Shown: positions 7,995-15,403 of the stretch, piece by piece
Layout of the letters: each line of letters begins with the position of its first letter
How positions within the stretch are numbered: the first letter of the stretch is position 1
IMG/VR virus record: IMGVR_UViG_3300046028_005109
Coordinates: 1-21,480 of that record
Source: a virus
Length of the DNA: 21,480 nucleotides
Direction: 5' to 3' (one strand)
Made by a program: the position numbers and the translations under genes
The notes under the pieces: generated by a model
Database searches by the model: none
Seen by the model: the letters and a program-made list of their open reading frames with translations, nothing else
Told to the model about the DNA's origin: nothing

Positions 7995-9281
7995 ATGGCC
8001 TCTTTGCAAGACATGGCTGGCAGCTACGGGCTGCTGAGCTACCCCGGCTCCAAGATGTACCCGACTGGCGTTCAGGCAACACCGGTGCCAGATCGGGCTC
8101 CGATGGCTGCGGCCATGCCTGTGGCTCCGGCTGTCGAAGACCGCTCGCAGCAGTTGCTGTCCTTGCTCCAGAAATACCAAGGCAGCGCCGAGAGCCCATA
8201 TCAGGCAGAGCTGGCCGAGGCGCGTAAAGCGGCATCAACTGAAACAGCGGCATTCCAAAAAATGCTACAAAGCGCCGTTGACGGGCAAACGGAAAGCGCC
8301 CCATCGAAGGCCGAGATGTATTTCCGCTTGGCCGCTGCATTTGGCACGCCAGGCAAAACGGGCAACTTCTTTGAAAACTTGGGCGCGGCGGGCAACGTCA
8401 TGGCTCAGCAGCAAAAAGAAGAGCGCGAGGCGAAAAAGGCCAGCGCGGCCAGCAGGTTGCAACTTGGGCTGGAGGGCCAGAAGATGCGCATGGCCGGGGC
8501 CAAAGAAGACCTGTCCACGTTGCGCACACTCGCGGGCGAAGAAATGAAGGACAAGCGCGCTATTGCATCCAAGCTGCTTGATGACTACGTGAAGTCCGGA
8601 CAGCCTCAGTCGAGCGCAGGCAAGCAGGCGCTGGACGAGGGCTTGAAGCCCGGCACGCCCGAGTATCAAAAGCGCGTGAGCCAGATTGCCGAGTTGGGTG
8701 TCGAAAAGCAGATGATGCAGATCCAGGCAGCTTTGTCGGGCATCAGCACACAGCAAGCAAATCTGGGTCTGGCGCAAGCAAATCAAGGACTGGCTCAGCA
8801 AAAATTCGAACTTCAGAAAGAGCAGGCCACCAAACTCAGCGCACCAGAAATGAAGCTCAAGACCGAGACGGAGGACTTGGTTGCGCAAACCGAGTCGGCC
8901 TATTCCAACCTGAAAAGAGCCCTTGAGCTGAATCCGAAAACATTTGACGCCTCACTGATTGACACCGCTCAGCGCAAGGTCCTTGAAGCTGCTGGAAGCA
9001 AAGACCCCAAGGTGGTCAACACGCGCGAAATGGAAAACATGCTGGAGAAAGCGGCCTTATCACAACTCAAGGCCACATTCCCGGGTGCCATTTCCAACGA
9101 CGAGCGTCAGGCCCTGTTGGCAACACAGGGCTTGGCTGCCAAGAGCGTTGAGGAGCGCGGAAAGATCATGAGCAATGCGGCCCAAGCGTTGAAGTCCGTT
9201 TACTCGCGCAACAAGAAGCGCCTCAACGAGATCAACCAGGGCGCATACCGAACAACAACCATGCCTGGGGAGAGCGAATAA
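7995..9281 (+). CDS. Helical internal virion protein
   Basis: This 428-aa product has a good ribosome site (CAGGAGCACC) upstream. After a Pro/Ala-rich start (residues 25-50) come long Lys/Glu/Gln/Ala helices: QQQKEEREAKKASAASRLQL around 136-155 and repeated ANLGLAQANQGLAQQKFELQ around 255-275. Together these suggest an extended coiled coil or a capsid inner-core protein. It sits between two other candidate ejection proteins, and its stop shares bases with the next start (TAATGG). No enzymatic motif is visible. Its function is inferred from context alone. Confidence 0.72.
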   Translation: MASLQDMAGSYGLLSYPGSKMYPTGVQATPVPDRAPMAAAMPVAPAVEDRSQQLLSLLQKYQGSAESPYQAELAEARKAASTETAAFQKMLQSAVDGQTESAPSKAEMYFRLAAAFGTPGKTGNFFENLGAAGNVMAQQQKEEREAKKASAASRLQLGLEGQKMRMAGAKEDLSTLRTLAGEEMKDKRAIASKLLDDYVKSGQPQSSAGKQALDEGLKPGTPEYQKRVSQIAELGVEKQMMQIQAALSGISTQQANLGLAQANQGLAQQKFELQKEQATKLSAPEMKLKTETEDLVAQTESAYSNLKRALELNPKTFDASLIDTAQRKVLEAAGSKDPKVVNTREMENMLEKAALSQLKATFPGAISNDERQALLATQGLAAKSVEERGKIMSNAAQALKSVYSRNKKRLNEINQGAYRTTTMPGESE

Positions 9282-11266
9282 TGGCCGACCGCATGACTGG
9301 CGCTGCACGGGCGTTTCTGGGCCAAGGCCTGGGTATGGGCTGGGGCGATGAGGCCGAGGCTTGGTTGCGCTCCAAGCTTGGTGGCGAAAGCTACGAGCCC
9401 GGCTTGAAAAAAATCCGCCAAGAGTATGCGCAATACGCGCAGCAAAACCCGGTCACATCCACCGCCTTGGAATTTGGCGGCGGCATGGCCCCGGCTGTGG
9501 GCATGATGTTGATGCCTGGTGCGCAGGCAGCAGGGGCCGCGCAGGCCGCTCGTTCAACGGGTGGGGCTCTTGCCCGTTTGGCAGGCCTTGGCGCGGCCAC
9601 AGGCGCTGTGTCGGGCGCTGGCTCGGCAACCGAGGGTGACCGTGCAAGCGGGGCTGTTACGGGCGGCACAATTGGCGGGGTGTTGGGCGCTGGCATCCCT
9701 GTGGCGATGCGCGGCGCATCGGGCGCTGGCTCTTGGCTGCGCGACCGCTTGGCCCCCAGCGAGGCGGTGATTGCCTCTCGGGCAGGTGAGAAGCTTTCCG
9801 GGGCCATGAAGGAGTCAAACCTGACGCCCCAGCAGATCGAGCAGATGATGGTCCGTGATCGCGCCATGGGCGTGCCCAGCACCGTGGCCAACGTGGACTA
9901 TGCCCTCGCCGATTTGGCCGAGGCTGTTGCGCAACGCACCGGCAAGGGCACGCGCAAGGTGGAAAAAACACTCAGCCAGCAAAAGGCCGGGTCACGCGAG
10001 CGCACGTACCAACAGGTGGCCAAAGGCCTGCAGCCTGGCGATTACTACACCGACGAGGCCAAGCTGGTGCAGGACCTGCGCAGCAAGGCCGGGACCATGT
10101 ACGACGAGGCTTATGCATGGGGCGATGTGGATGACCCGCGCATCGTTGAGGCGCTGAAGAACCCGCAGTTCCAGTCGTTTTTTGCCAAGGCCCGCAGCAT
10201 TGCCGACACAGAGGCTCAGGCTGCCAAGCTGCGCGGCGAGGACCCCAGCCGATTTGCGCTGCCCGAGATTTACAAGCCCACCGGCAAGTTCACTGAAAGC
10301 GGCGCGGAAATCCTGGAGCTGACCAAGCTGCCCGACGTGCGGACGCTGGACTACATCAAGCGCGGAATTGACGCCAGCATTGAGTCCGGGTTCCGTGGCC
10401 AAGGCATGTCCACAGCAGAGGCAAGCGCCCTGCGCGGCTTGCGCAAGGAATTTGTGAACGCCATCGACGAGAACGTCCCCGCCTACCGTGCCGCCCGACA
10501 GGAGTACGCTGGCGACATGGAGGTGATCGACGCCATGCGAGCGGGCCTGTCTGACTTTGGCAAGCTCGACAGCGAGCAAGTGGTCAAGATGGTGGCAGGC
10601 ATGGGCAAGGCCGAGAAGGAGGCCTTTCGCACAGGCGTTGCGCGGAGTCTTTACGGCAAGGTCATGGACCCATCGACAAACTTCAACGCTGCAAGCCGCA
10701 TCATCAACTCGCCTGAAACCGTCTCCAAGTTGCAGCCGCTGTTTGACGATCCGGCCCACTTCCGTTTGTTCCAGACAGCCCTGGAGCGCGAGGCGCAGTT
10801 GTTTCAGCAAGCCAACAAGATTTTGGGCGGCTCGCAAACGGCAAAACGCGGTGCCATGCGTGAGGCTTTGGACGAAGGCCCAGGCGTTGGCGAGGCCGTG
10901 GCCAACGCGGTCACTGGCGGCTTCTGGCCGTCTTTGACCAGCATGGCAGCCCGGGTGGCACGCAGCTCGACGCTCAGCCCCCAGGTGGCCGACAAGCTCT
11001 CCGACATGCTGATGGCCAAGAACCCCAGCGAGGTTGCTGCAGTGGTGAAGTTCTTGGAGCAGTACGAGAAGGGCTTGGCACCCAAGGCCGTGCGCTCAAC
11101 AGCCACAGAGCGCGGGGCGGTGATGGGCGGTGCCACATCAATATTCCCGGCCCCGATGGTGGAGCAGGCTGAGCAGACCCGGACAAACATTGACGCGGAC
11201 ATTGAGGCTGCACCTGCAGCAACCTTGCCTCAGATTGAGCTTGATCTGATGGACGATCTCAAATGA
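9281..11266 (+). CDS. Large internal virion/DNA-injection protein
   Basis: The last gene of the rightward structural block encodes 661 aa. It starts with FLGQGLGMGWGDEAEAWLRS and KKIRQEYAQYAQQNP. Similar openings are remembered in large proteins encoded at the end of podovirus ejection modules. A small-residue hydrophobic stretch follows (about residues 68-150, Gly/Ala/Val/Met-rich), and then a long helical region to about 600. The final 40 residues are acidic. I see no lysozyme, transglycosylase or peptidase signature, so an enzymatic role is not claimed. It is followed within 30 bases by a strong terminator, marking the operon end. Confidence 0.72.
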   Translation: MADRMTGAARAFLGQGLGMGWGDEAEAWLRSKLGGESYEPGLKKIRQEYAQYAQQNPVTSTALEFGGGMAPAVGMMLMPGAQAAGAAQAARSTGGALARLAGLGAATGAVSGAGSATEGDRASGAVTGGTIGGVLGAGIPVAMRGASGAGSWLRDRLAPSEAVIASRAGEKLSGAMKESNLTPQQIEQMMVRDRAMGVPSTVANVDYALADLAEAVAQRTGKGTRKVEKTLSQQKAGSRERTYQQVAKGLQPGDYYTDEAKLVQDLRSKAGTMYDEAYAWGDVDDPRIVEALKNPQFQSFFAKARSIADTEAQAAKLRGEDPSRFALPEIYKPTGKFTESGAEILELTKLPDVRTLDYIKRGIDASIESGFRGQGMSTAEASALRGLRKEFVNAIDENVPAYRAARQEYAGDMEVIDAMRAGLSDFGKLDSEQVVKMVAGMGKAEKEAFRTGVARSLYGKVMDPSTNFNAASRIINSPETVSKLQPLFDDPAHFRLFQTALEREAQLFQQANKILGGSQTAKRGAMREALDEGPGVGEAVANAVTGGFWPSLTSMAARVARSSTLSPQVADKLSDMLMAKNPSEVAAVVKFLEQYEKGLAPKAVRSTATERGAVMGGATSIFPAPMVEQAEQTRTNIDADIEAAPAATLPQIELDLMDDLK

Positions 11267-11292
11267 GCAGTTGTTGAGCACTCGAAGCCTTA

Positions 11293-11319
11293 CCCCGCCC
11301 TAACCAGGCGGGGTTTTTT
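11293..11319 (+). terminator. Rho-independent terminator of the structural operon
   Basis: CCCCGCC (11293-11299) pairs perfectly with GGCGGGG (11307-11313) across a 7-base loop, and six T residues follow (11314-11319). In the opposite direction the hairpin is not followed by T residues, so it should stop rightward transcription only. It separates the rightward virion genes from the convergent leftward operon. Confidence 0.92.
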
Positions 11320-11491
11320 ATTGGTCGAACGCGACCTTGTTGCGGGTGTCCAAAATGATGCGCAGGTGCTCAGCGGCTGCCGCCTGGCCGTCCAGCTCGG
11401 CGCGTTTGATTGCGTCTTGAAGCTCCTGGGCCGAGCGCGTCCAGTGCAGGCCAGGCCCCAAAATGGCGCGGATGTAAGTCCAGGGGCTCAA
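11318..11491 (-). CDS. Small hypothetical protein with TTG start, last gene of the leftward operon
   Basis: A 57-codon frame begins at TTG (11491-11489), which overlaps the upstream stop as TTGA, and ends at TAA (11320-11318) inside the T tract of the facing terminator. The peptide (MSPWTYIRAILGPGLHWTRS at the start, then AQELQDAIKRAELDG and AEHLRIILDTRNKVAFDQ) is a plausible soluble helical protein, with none of the Arg/Ser/Pro excess of random frames here. No ATG or GTG is available in this frame after the previous stop codon. The coupling is the main support; function is unknown. Confidence 0.5.
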   Translation of the reverse strand: MSPWTYIRAILGPGLHWTRSAQELQDAIKRAELDGQAAAAEHLRIILDTRNKVAFDQ

Positions 11492-11679
11492 TGAGAATGG
11501 CTCACAATAAATTCCAGCACAGTCCCTGGCGGCATGCTGTTTCCTTTTATTGCGTCCTCAAGGCGCGTCACCACGCCAGAAATCGTTTTTTCCAGCCGCT
11601 CATTGCGCGCCCTCAACAAACGGTTCTCGCGGTCAAGCTCGGCGACCAGCATGTCCAGGTTTTGCTCTTCGGGTGTCAT
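11488..11679 (-). CDS. Short coiled-coil protein
   Basis: The 63 residues begin with a charged Leu-heptad helix (NLDMLVAELDRENRLLRARN, then ERLEKTISGVVTRLEDAIKG) covering residues 7-45, which strongly suggests a dimeric coiled coil. A short tail (VLEFIVSHSH) follows. The start overlaps the previous stop (ATGA). No DNA-binding or catalytic motif is visible. It may be a small regulatory or scaffolding partner; function is unknown. Confidence 0.7.
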   Translation of the reverse strand: MTPEEQNLDMLVAELDRENRLLRARNERLEKTISGVVTRLEDAIKGNSMPPGTVLEFIVSHSH

Positions 11680-12197
11680 AGGTCCATCACCTCAACGTCG
11701 TGCGGCTGTTTTTTCCCAACCAGTATTTCATGGATGCGCCGCTCGGTTTCCCGGTGCGCTTTGATCATGGTCCTGGCTGGCAAGGCTTCGAGCAGGTCGC
11801 CGTAATCGGCCAGCACGCTGCGCACGGCCTGGATGCCTGAGCCATCCAACCGGATGTTGCCGCCCGCCCTGTGTCGCTTGCCAGCCATGGCCATGGCTGT
11901 CACCGCGTCGGGAAGAAGGCCAGAGGCATCGGTGATTTCAACGGGGTCGCCGTCGCAATCAAGCCACGGGCTGTTGTTGACCAGCGTCTCCATGATGTTG
12001 ACCGCGTCGCTGACCACGCGCCAGTCGTCCGTGGTGGGCGCTGGGGCCTTCTCCATGGCCTCAAGGCCTTGGTGCATGCGCGTGAGCTGGTGCCTGCGCA
12101 GGTGCTCTTGCAGCGGCTGCGTCGGGCTGGCCATTAAAACATCCATCAGGTTGTAGTGGTAGATGTGGATGGGCTTGGAGGGTTTGCGTTTTTTCAT
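11676..12197 (-). CDS. Hypothetical phage protein (173 aa)
   Basis: The start is the ATG at 12197, which overlaps the DUF7220-like gene stop (ATGA); the frame is open upstream but that part lies inside the neighbour. The basic N terminus (MKKRKPSKPIHIYHYN) is followed by a helical region. Residues near 60-120 include DDWRVVSDAVNIMETLVNNS and GLLPDAVTAMAMAGKRHRAG, and the C-terminal helix is ARTMIKAHRETERRIHEILV. I remember similar sequences in phage genomes without an assigned role. No enzymatic signature is visible, and nothing suggests membrane insertion. Confidence 0.78.
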   Translation of the reverse strand: MKKRKPSKPIHIYHYNLMDVLMASPTQPLQEHLRRHQLTRMHQGLEAMEKAPAPTTDDWRVVSDAVNIMETLVNNSPWLDCDGDPVEITDASGLLPDAVTAMAMAGKRHRAGGNIRLDGSGIQAVRSVLADYGDLLEALPARTMIKAHRETERRIHEILVGKKQPHDVEVMDL

Positions 12198-12436
12198 TTC
12201 ATGCCTGCAAGTTTCTGTGCGGCTCTGTGCAGCCGTGCGTTGAACCAGCGCCTGATCGCATAGCTGCGCACCAGGCTGATGATGGTGAACCAAGCCCCAA
12301 TGGCCAGGTTATCCGACAGCGGCAGGTGAATGCCAAACATCGGGAAGATTGCAAGCTGGCTGGCCAGCGCCACACCGTAGCCAATCACCACGTTGAACAC
12401 GGACTCAATCAGCGATGCGGTGCGGGACTGGTTCAT
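12194..12436 (-). CDS. Two-span membrane protein, DUF7220-like
   Basis: The ATG at 12436, overlapping the HTH gene stop, gives 80 aa starting MNQSRTASLIESVFNVVIGY. Two hydrophobic segments (about 14-33 and 43-57) are separated by a short loop (GIHLPLSDN), and the C-terminal end is strongly basic (RSYAIRRWFNARLHRAAQ), as expected for a small inner-membrane protein with cytosolic basic ends. This pattern matches a widespread phage protein family I recall as DUF7220, of unknown function. The family label is from memory; the membrane topology is directly visible. Confidence 0.8.
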   Translation of the reverse strand: MNQSRTASLIESVFNVVIGYGVALASQLAIFPMFGIHLPLSDNLAIGAWFTIISLVRSYAIRRWFNARLHRAAQKLAGMK

Positions 12437-12648
12437 TTCACAGTCTCTTTGGGTGTCTTGGCGTCCTCGAACATCCAATCCTCGACGTCTTGCAGCCGGT
12501 ACCGGACCGGGCTTTTCGACTGGCCACCCAACTTTAAAAACTTGGGGCCGTGGTTTTTGAGCCGCCAGTTTTCCAGCGTGCCCACCGTGATCTGCAGCAG
12601 ATCAGACACTTGCTGCGGCGTGAGCAGCTGGTTTTCAAACTTCTCCAT
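12433..12648 (-). CDS. AlpA/excisionase-like helix-turn-helix protein
   Basis: This 71-aa protein carries a helix-turn-helix at about residues 10-31 (TPQQVSDLLQITVGTLENWR), a turn-wing segment (GPKFLKLGG, then PVRYRLQDVEDWM) and a short charged tail. This is the HTH_17/MerR-type fold of AlpA regulators and phage excisionases. It probably binds DNA as a regulator or directionality factor. No integrase is present in the window, so excision is not supported locally. The ribosome site GGAG lies six bases before the ATG, and an 8-bp hairpin ends only five bases upstream of it. Confidence 0.88.
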   Translation of the reverse strand: MEKFENQLLTPQQVSDLLQITVGTLENWRLKNHGPKFLKLGGQSKSPVRYRLQDVEDWMFEDAKTPKETVK

Positions 12649-12663
12649 GTGGCTCTCCAGGTG

Positions 12664-12683
12664 GGGCCACCCAAAGGTGGCCC
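12664..12683 (-). other. Stable RNA stem-loop just upstream of the HTH gene ribosome site
   Basis: GGGCCACC and GGTGGCCC form a perfect 8-bp stem with a four-base loop. It lies between the stop of the 69-aa gene and the Shine-Dalgarno of the HTH gene. No T tract follows in either direction, so it is not a classical terminator. It could set mRNA ends, stabilise the upstream message or influence initiation of the HTH gene. Confidence 0.75.
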
Positions 12684-12690
12684 GGGGTTA

Positions 12691-12900
12691 TCAAACGGCT
12701 TCTGTGGCAGGTGCGGCGGCTGGCTGATCCGGCGCGGCTTGCACTTGAGCGGCTGCTTGCGCGGCCTGCACTTGGGCCGTGGCTTGCTTTTCCAAGTTGT
12801 TCAGGAACACCCAAGCGTTCGACTTAGTTGGCAGGTCGCCCAACACGGAGCGGATGAAGTTGTACTCGTCAGGGGTCAATTCAAATTTCAAGATTTGCAT
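12691..12900 (-). CDS. Small protein with Ala/Gln/Pro-rich tail
   Basis: The 69-aa protein has a folded-looking N-terminal half (MQILKFELTPDEYNFIRSVL, then SNAWVFLNNLEKQAT) and a low-complexity tail with a short repeat (QVQAAQAA, QVQAAPDQ, PAAAPATEAV). The opening resembles small phage proteins in which a beta strand and helix end in TPDE-NFI motifs, but I cannot name the family. The ATG at 12900 follows the YfdQ-like gene closely. Longer in-frame starts run inside that neighbour and were rejected. Confidence 0.72.
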   Translation of the reverse strand: MQILKFELTPDEYNFIRSVLGDLPTKSNAWVFLNNLEKQATAQVQAAQAAAQVQAAPDQPAAAPATEAV

Positions 12901-12907
12901 GGTTTTC

Positions 12908-13717
12908 TCACTTAGGTTGGTATGTGCCCAAAAGCACGGGGGTGGTTTTAACGGTTGAGCGGACCAAATCGGCCAGCTCGTTTGCCATTTCCTCTTCGTG
13001 TTGCTCCAGATTCTGGACACGCAGAGTGATGGTTGGTTTTTCGTTGCCGGTGCGAATGCCAAGGCGCAGCACAAACAAGCGCGATGCCAGGCCGTGGTAA
13101 GGCACGGTTTCGAAGTAAATCAAGGTCGGCAGCGGCTCAGTGCTGGTGGCCTGGACGCTTTCAAATGCGCTGCGGCTGGCTGCATGCTGCTTCTCGGTGT
13201 TCTCCATCTTGCGCATGGCCTCAATGGTGACCTTGCGAACGGCGGCAATTGCCTTAGGGGGCGAGATGTTGCCCTCGTCGTTAAAGCAGGACACCATGCT
13301 GGGCCAGTCCTCCAAGAACTCGGCGATGGTTTGCTGGCTGTGTGCCTGGCCACCAGACACCGTAAGCATGGCCTGGAATGCGGCCGTGCGGCGGGCATCA
13401 AGCACAGCCAGGTTGTCGGCTTGGCCCGGCTCGTCGGGTATGCCGAGGTTCAGGACCGCAGTGGCCGACATAGCGGCTGCGTTGACAAAAACCGTGGCAC
13501 CAGTCTCTGCATGCAAATCCACGTAGGCGGCAAAGTCAAAAAGCGCGTTTGTCTTCATCACGCCGATGGCGCGGCGGCGAAATGTCTGGTGTTTTTCCAG
13601 GTCGTGCAGCCGGAAGTTTTCTGGCAGCGCGGTCACAAAAGATGAGCTGATATTGCCGTTTGCGGCGGTGATGGCCTCTGACTGTTGCAGGGCCTCGATG
13701 GCGTCTTTGTCGATCAT
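12908..13717 (-). CDS. yfdQ: DUF2303 (YfdQ-like) phage protein
   Basis: The 269-aa protein begins MIDKDAIEALQQSEAITAAN and contains FVTALPENFRLHDLEKHQ, RRRAIGVMKT and DFAAYVDLHA. These are the opening features of the DUF2303 family, whose best known member is YfdQ of an E. coli cryptic prophage, of similar length. The biochemical role of the family is unknown; it is often found near recombination genes in phage early regions, as here with RecT and YqaJ. A good ribosome site (AAGGAGCACCAC) precedes the ATG. The symbol is used by similarity and does not imply a known activity. Confidence 0.85.
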   Translation of the reverse strand: MIDKDAIEALQQSEAITAANGNISSSFVTALPENFRLHDLEKHQTFRRRAIGVMKTNALFDFAAYVDLHAETGATVFVNAAAMSATAVLNLGIPDEPGQADNLAVLDARRTAAFQAMLTVSGGQAHSQQTIAEFLEDWPSMVSCFNDEGNISPPKAIAAVRKVTIEAMRKMENTEKQHAASRSAFESVQATSTEPLPTLIYFETVPYHGLASRLFVLRLGIRTGNEKPTITLRVQNLEQHEEEMANELADLVRSTVKTTPVLLGTYQPK

Positions 13718-13740
13718 GTGGTGCTCCTTAAAACAGACGC

Positions 13741-14097
13741 TTAAACCAGCTCGCCCTGCTTGCCCATCAGCGATGGCTGAGCGAGCGAGAGAGCGCCGTA
13801 CTTGCCAACGTGCAGGACGGTGGCGCGTTTTTCTTCTTCACCAGACTTGCCGTCCAGCGTTGGTTTGACAAACTTGAGCGTGTGCTCGCAGCGCACCTGG
13901 CCGGTACCAGGAATCTGGGAAAAGGACAGTTTGATGTTGACCTCGCCAACCTTGTCGTGGTCGGTGCAGGCAGCGGCCACCTGGGACAGGGCAATCGAGA
14001 GCTTGCGCTCAAAGATGCCGCCGTCCAGGTCGGTGAAGAACTCGGACACGTCGGTTGCGGCTGCAACGCTGATGGGGGATGGTTTGTTGTCGCTCAT
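13741..14097 (-). CDS. Hypothetical phage protein next to YfdQ
   Basis: This is a 118-aa soluble protein. DLDGGIFERKLSIALSQVAA lies at residues 24-43, followed by beta-type strands (VGEVNIKLSFSQIPGTGQVR, then CEHTLKFVKPTLDGKS) and a C-terminal part ending LSLAQPSLMGKQGELV. Proteins with this order (a DLDGG-F helix, then strands with a K-P-T motif) are remembered beside DUF2303 proteins in several phages, suggesting a conserved pair. Ribosome site CAGGAGCCCACC is clear. No catalytic motif is visible. Function is unknown. Confidence 0.82.
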   Translation of the reverse strand: MSDNKPSPISVAAATDVSEFFTDLDGGIFERKLSIALSQVAAACTDHDKVGEVNIKLSFSQIPGTGQVRCEHTLKFVKPTLDGKSGEEEKRATVLHVGKYGALSLAQPSLMGKQGELV

Positions 14098-14111
14098 GGT
14101 GGGCTCCTGGT

Positions 14112-14333
14112 TTAGATGGCGTCAGCGTTGTCGTTGTTGGCAACGCGCTCGATGGGCACACCGGCCTCGACGAAATCGCCGACGTCAGCAGTGCTGGGGT
14201 TCTCAATCGAAAAGCGGTCCTTGACCAAGTGGCGCAGGACTTGGGCCTTGCTGCCAGCGCGCACAAGACGAATCTTGTCGTCTTGCGTGCCGTCGTTGCC
14301 AAGCTCTTTGATGAGGTAAATACGGTATTCCAT
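14112..14333 (-). CDS. Small hypothetical protein
   Basis: The 73 residues begin MEYRIYLIKE, with a probable beta strand. A DDKIRLVRAGSKAQVLRHLV segment follows, a strand-helix resembling a small alpha/beta fold, and the protein ends in an acidic, Asn-rich tail (VANNDNADAI). Ribosome site CAGGAGCCCCAC is strong and 14 bases separate it from the next gene in the operon. It probably belongs to the recT-yfdQ block; no function can be assigned. Confidence 0.75.
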   Translation of the reverse strand: MEYRIYLIKELGNDGTQDDKIRLVRAGSKAQVLRHLVKDRFSIENPSTADVGDFVEAGVPIERVANNDNADAI

Positions 14334-14378
14334 GTGGGGCTCCTGGGGTTAAAAATGGGGTGGGCCTACTCGCTGCGT

Positions 14379-14421
14379 CTGTGGCGGCATCCTTGCGGGA
14401 TGATCTTTCTGGCTTCCACAG
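14379..14421 (-). other. Nested inverted repeats in the gap after recT
   Basis: The 109-base gap between recT and the next leftward gene holds outer arms CTGTGG (14379-14384) and CCACAG (14416-14421). An inner 5-bp hairpin, CATCC (14388-14392) and GGATG (14398-14402), lies within. No T tract follows, so termination is not implied. It may be an RNA processing or stability element, or chance. Confidence 0.35.
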
Positions 14422-14442
14422 CATCCGCTTTCGGCCCAAAAA

Positions 14443-15315
14443 TCAAATGGGGCTGTCGTGCTCTTCGGTCTGGTTTGCCGATTGCTGGCCAGCCGTATTG
14501 GTGGTTGGCATATCAATCACACCGTCTTTATCGCTCGGCGAATCGTGCCAGTGCTGCTCATCGGCTGGCGCTGGGGCCTGTTCGGCGACCTTTTGCAGTC
14601 GGCTGGGGCGCTTGCTTGCCGACGGCGCTTCAGGGGTTTGTGCGGCCTCTGGCGCGGCCTGCTCGGGCATGAACAGCTCATCGTCCTCTTTGATCATGCC
14701 GTCGATATCGGTGGACAGCGGCAGGCGCTTGCTGTGGCGGCGCACCACGGTCTTCTTGGCCATCTCGGCAAAGTCGGTCTGCCAGGGGCCGGAGTTGCCC
14801 GAGCGGCTGCGGGCGCGGATGGCGTTGACGTCCTCAACGCTCATCACCTCGCGGGACTTTTCGCCGTCCTTCATGGTCACGATGGAATACACCGCAATCA
14901 GCTTGCCCCGGTTGGCCAGCGCCGGTTTGTGCGTGATGTGCTCCTCGTCGCCCAGGCAGAAGTCGAAGGCGTCGTTTTCGTAGACCGCCTGGACGCTCCA
15001 TGTGCTGATCTCGCCCGAGTTGCGCACCAGCTTCATGATGCCAGCGACCATCGGCATGAACTGCGCTTGGTTCTTGAAGGTGACGATGGCACCCTCGCGG
15101 CCGTCGGGCAGCAAGCCCATCTGGCTGGCCCGCATGGCCGACGCAAACAGCGTGCGGCGGTCGGCATCCAGCAGGGCCGGGGTCATTTGAACAGCGGTCA
15201 TCACCACGCGCACAAATCGCGCAGCATCAACGTGCTTTGGAAGGGCTGCCGCAAACTGCGGCGTCATGGCGGTCAGCTGGTTGCGGACCTGGTCGACAAC
15301 GGTTACTTGGGTCAT
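14443..15315 (-). CDS. recT: RecT-family single-strand annealing protein
   Basis: The 290-aa protein has the RecT core in residues 1-205: a helical start (VVDQVRNQLTAMTPQFAAAL), RFVRVVMTAVQ, then SQMGLLPDGREGAIV, FMPMVAGIMKLVRNSGE and EMAKKTVVRRHSKRLPLS. The last run is the basic end typical of the family. Residues 215-290 are an acidic, Ala/Pro-rich tail likely to bind SSB-type partners. Family members anneal complementary single strands made by a partner exonuclease, here the YqaJ gene next to it. Ribosome site CAGGAGAAAAA lies just before the ATG. The assignment is strong. Confidence 0.95.
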   Translation of the reverse strand: MTQVTVVDQVRNQLTAMTPQFAAALPKHVDAARFVRVVMTAVQMTPALLDADRRTLFASAMRASQMGLLPDGREGAIVTFKNQAQFMPMVAGIMKLVRNSGEISTWSVQAVYENDAFDFCLGDEEHITHKPALANRGKLIAVYSIVTMKDGEKSREVMSVEDVNAIRARSRSGNSGPWQTDFAEMAKKTVVRRHSKRLPLSTDIDGMIKEDDELFMPEQAAPEAAQTPEAPSASKRPSRLQKVAEQAPAPADEQHWHDSPSDKDGVIDMPTTNTAGQQSANQTEEHDSPI

Positions 15316-15355
15316 TTTTTCTCCTGATCTCCGGCCAATTCAGCCAGATTAAAAC

Positions 15356-15370
15356 CCGGTAGCCGACCGG
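15356..15370 (-). other. Short hairpin between the YqaJ gene and recT
   Basis: On the minus strand CCGGT and ACCGG form a 5-bp stem with a CGGCT loop, followed by GTTTTAAT. It resembles a very weak intrinsic terminator or attenuator inside the 88-base gap. The stem is short, so partial read-through into recT is expected. Confidence 0.28.
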
Positions 15371-15403
15371 TGGCGGTGTTGTGAATTCCCAATCAGTGTA
15401 CCA

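Noticed and set aside
7300-8037. Plus-strand 245-aa Arg/Ser-rich frame
   Set aside because: It overlaps the end of the Gln-rich virion gene in another frame and has the Arg/Ser-rich composition of out-of-frame GC-rich DNA.
9992-10837. Minus-strand 281-aa open frame
   Set aside because: It is antisense to the 661-aa virion gene; the sequence is low-complexity hydrophobic/Leu-rich with no motif.
14203-14439. Minus-strand 78-aa frame after recT
   Set aside because: It overlaps most of the 73-aa gene in another frame, its composition is shadow-like, and no ribosome site was found.
14458-15327. Plus-strand 289-aa open frame
   Set aside because: It is antisense to recT, whose protein has clear family motifs.
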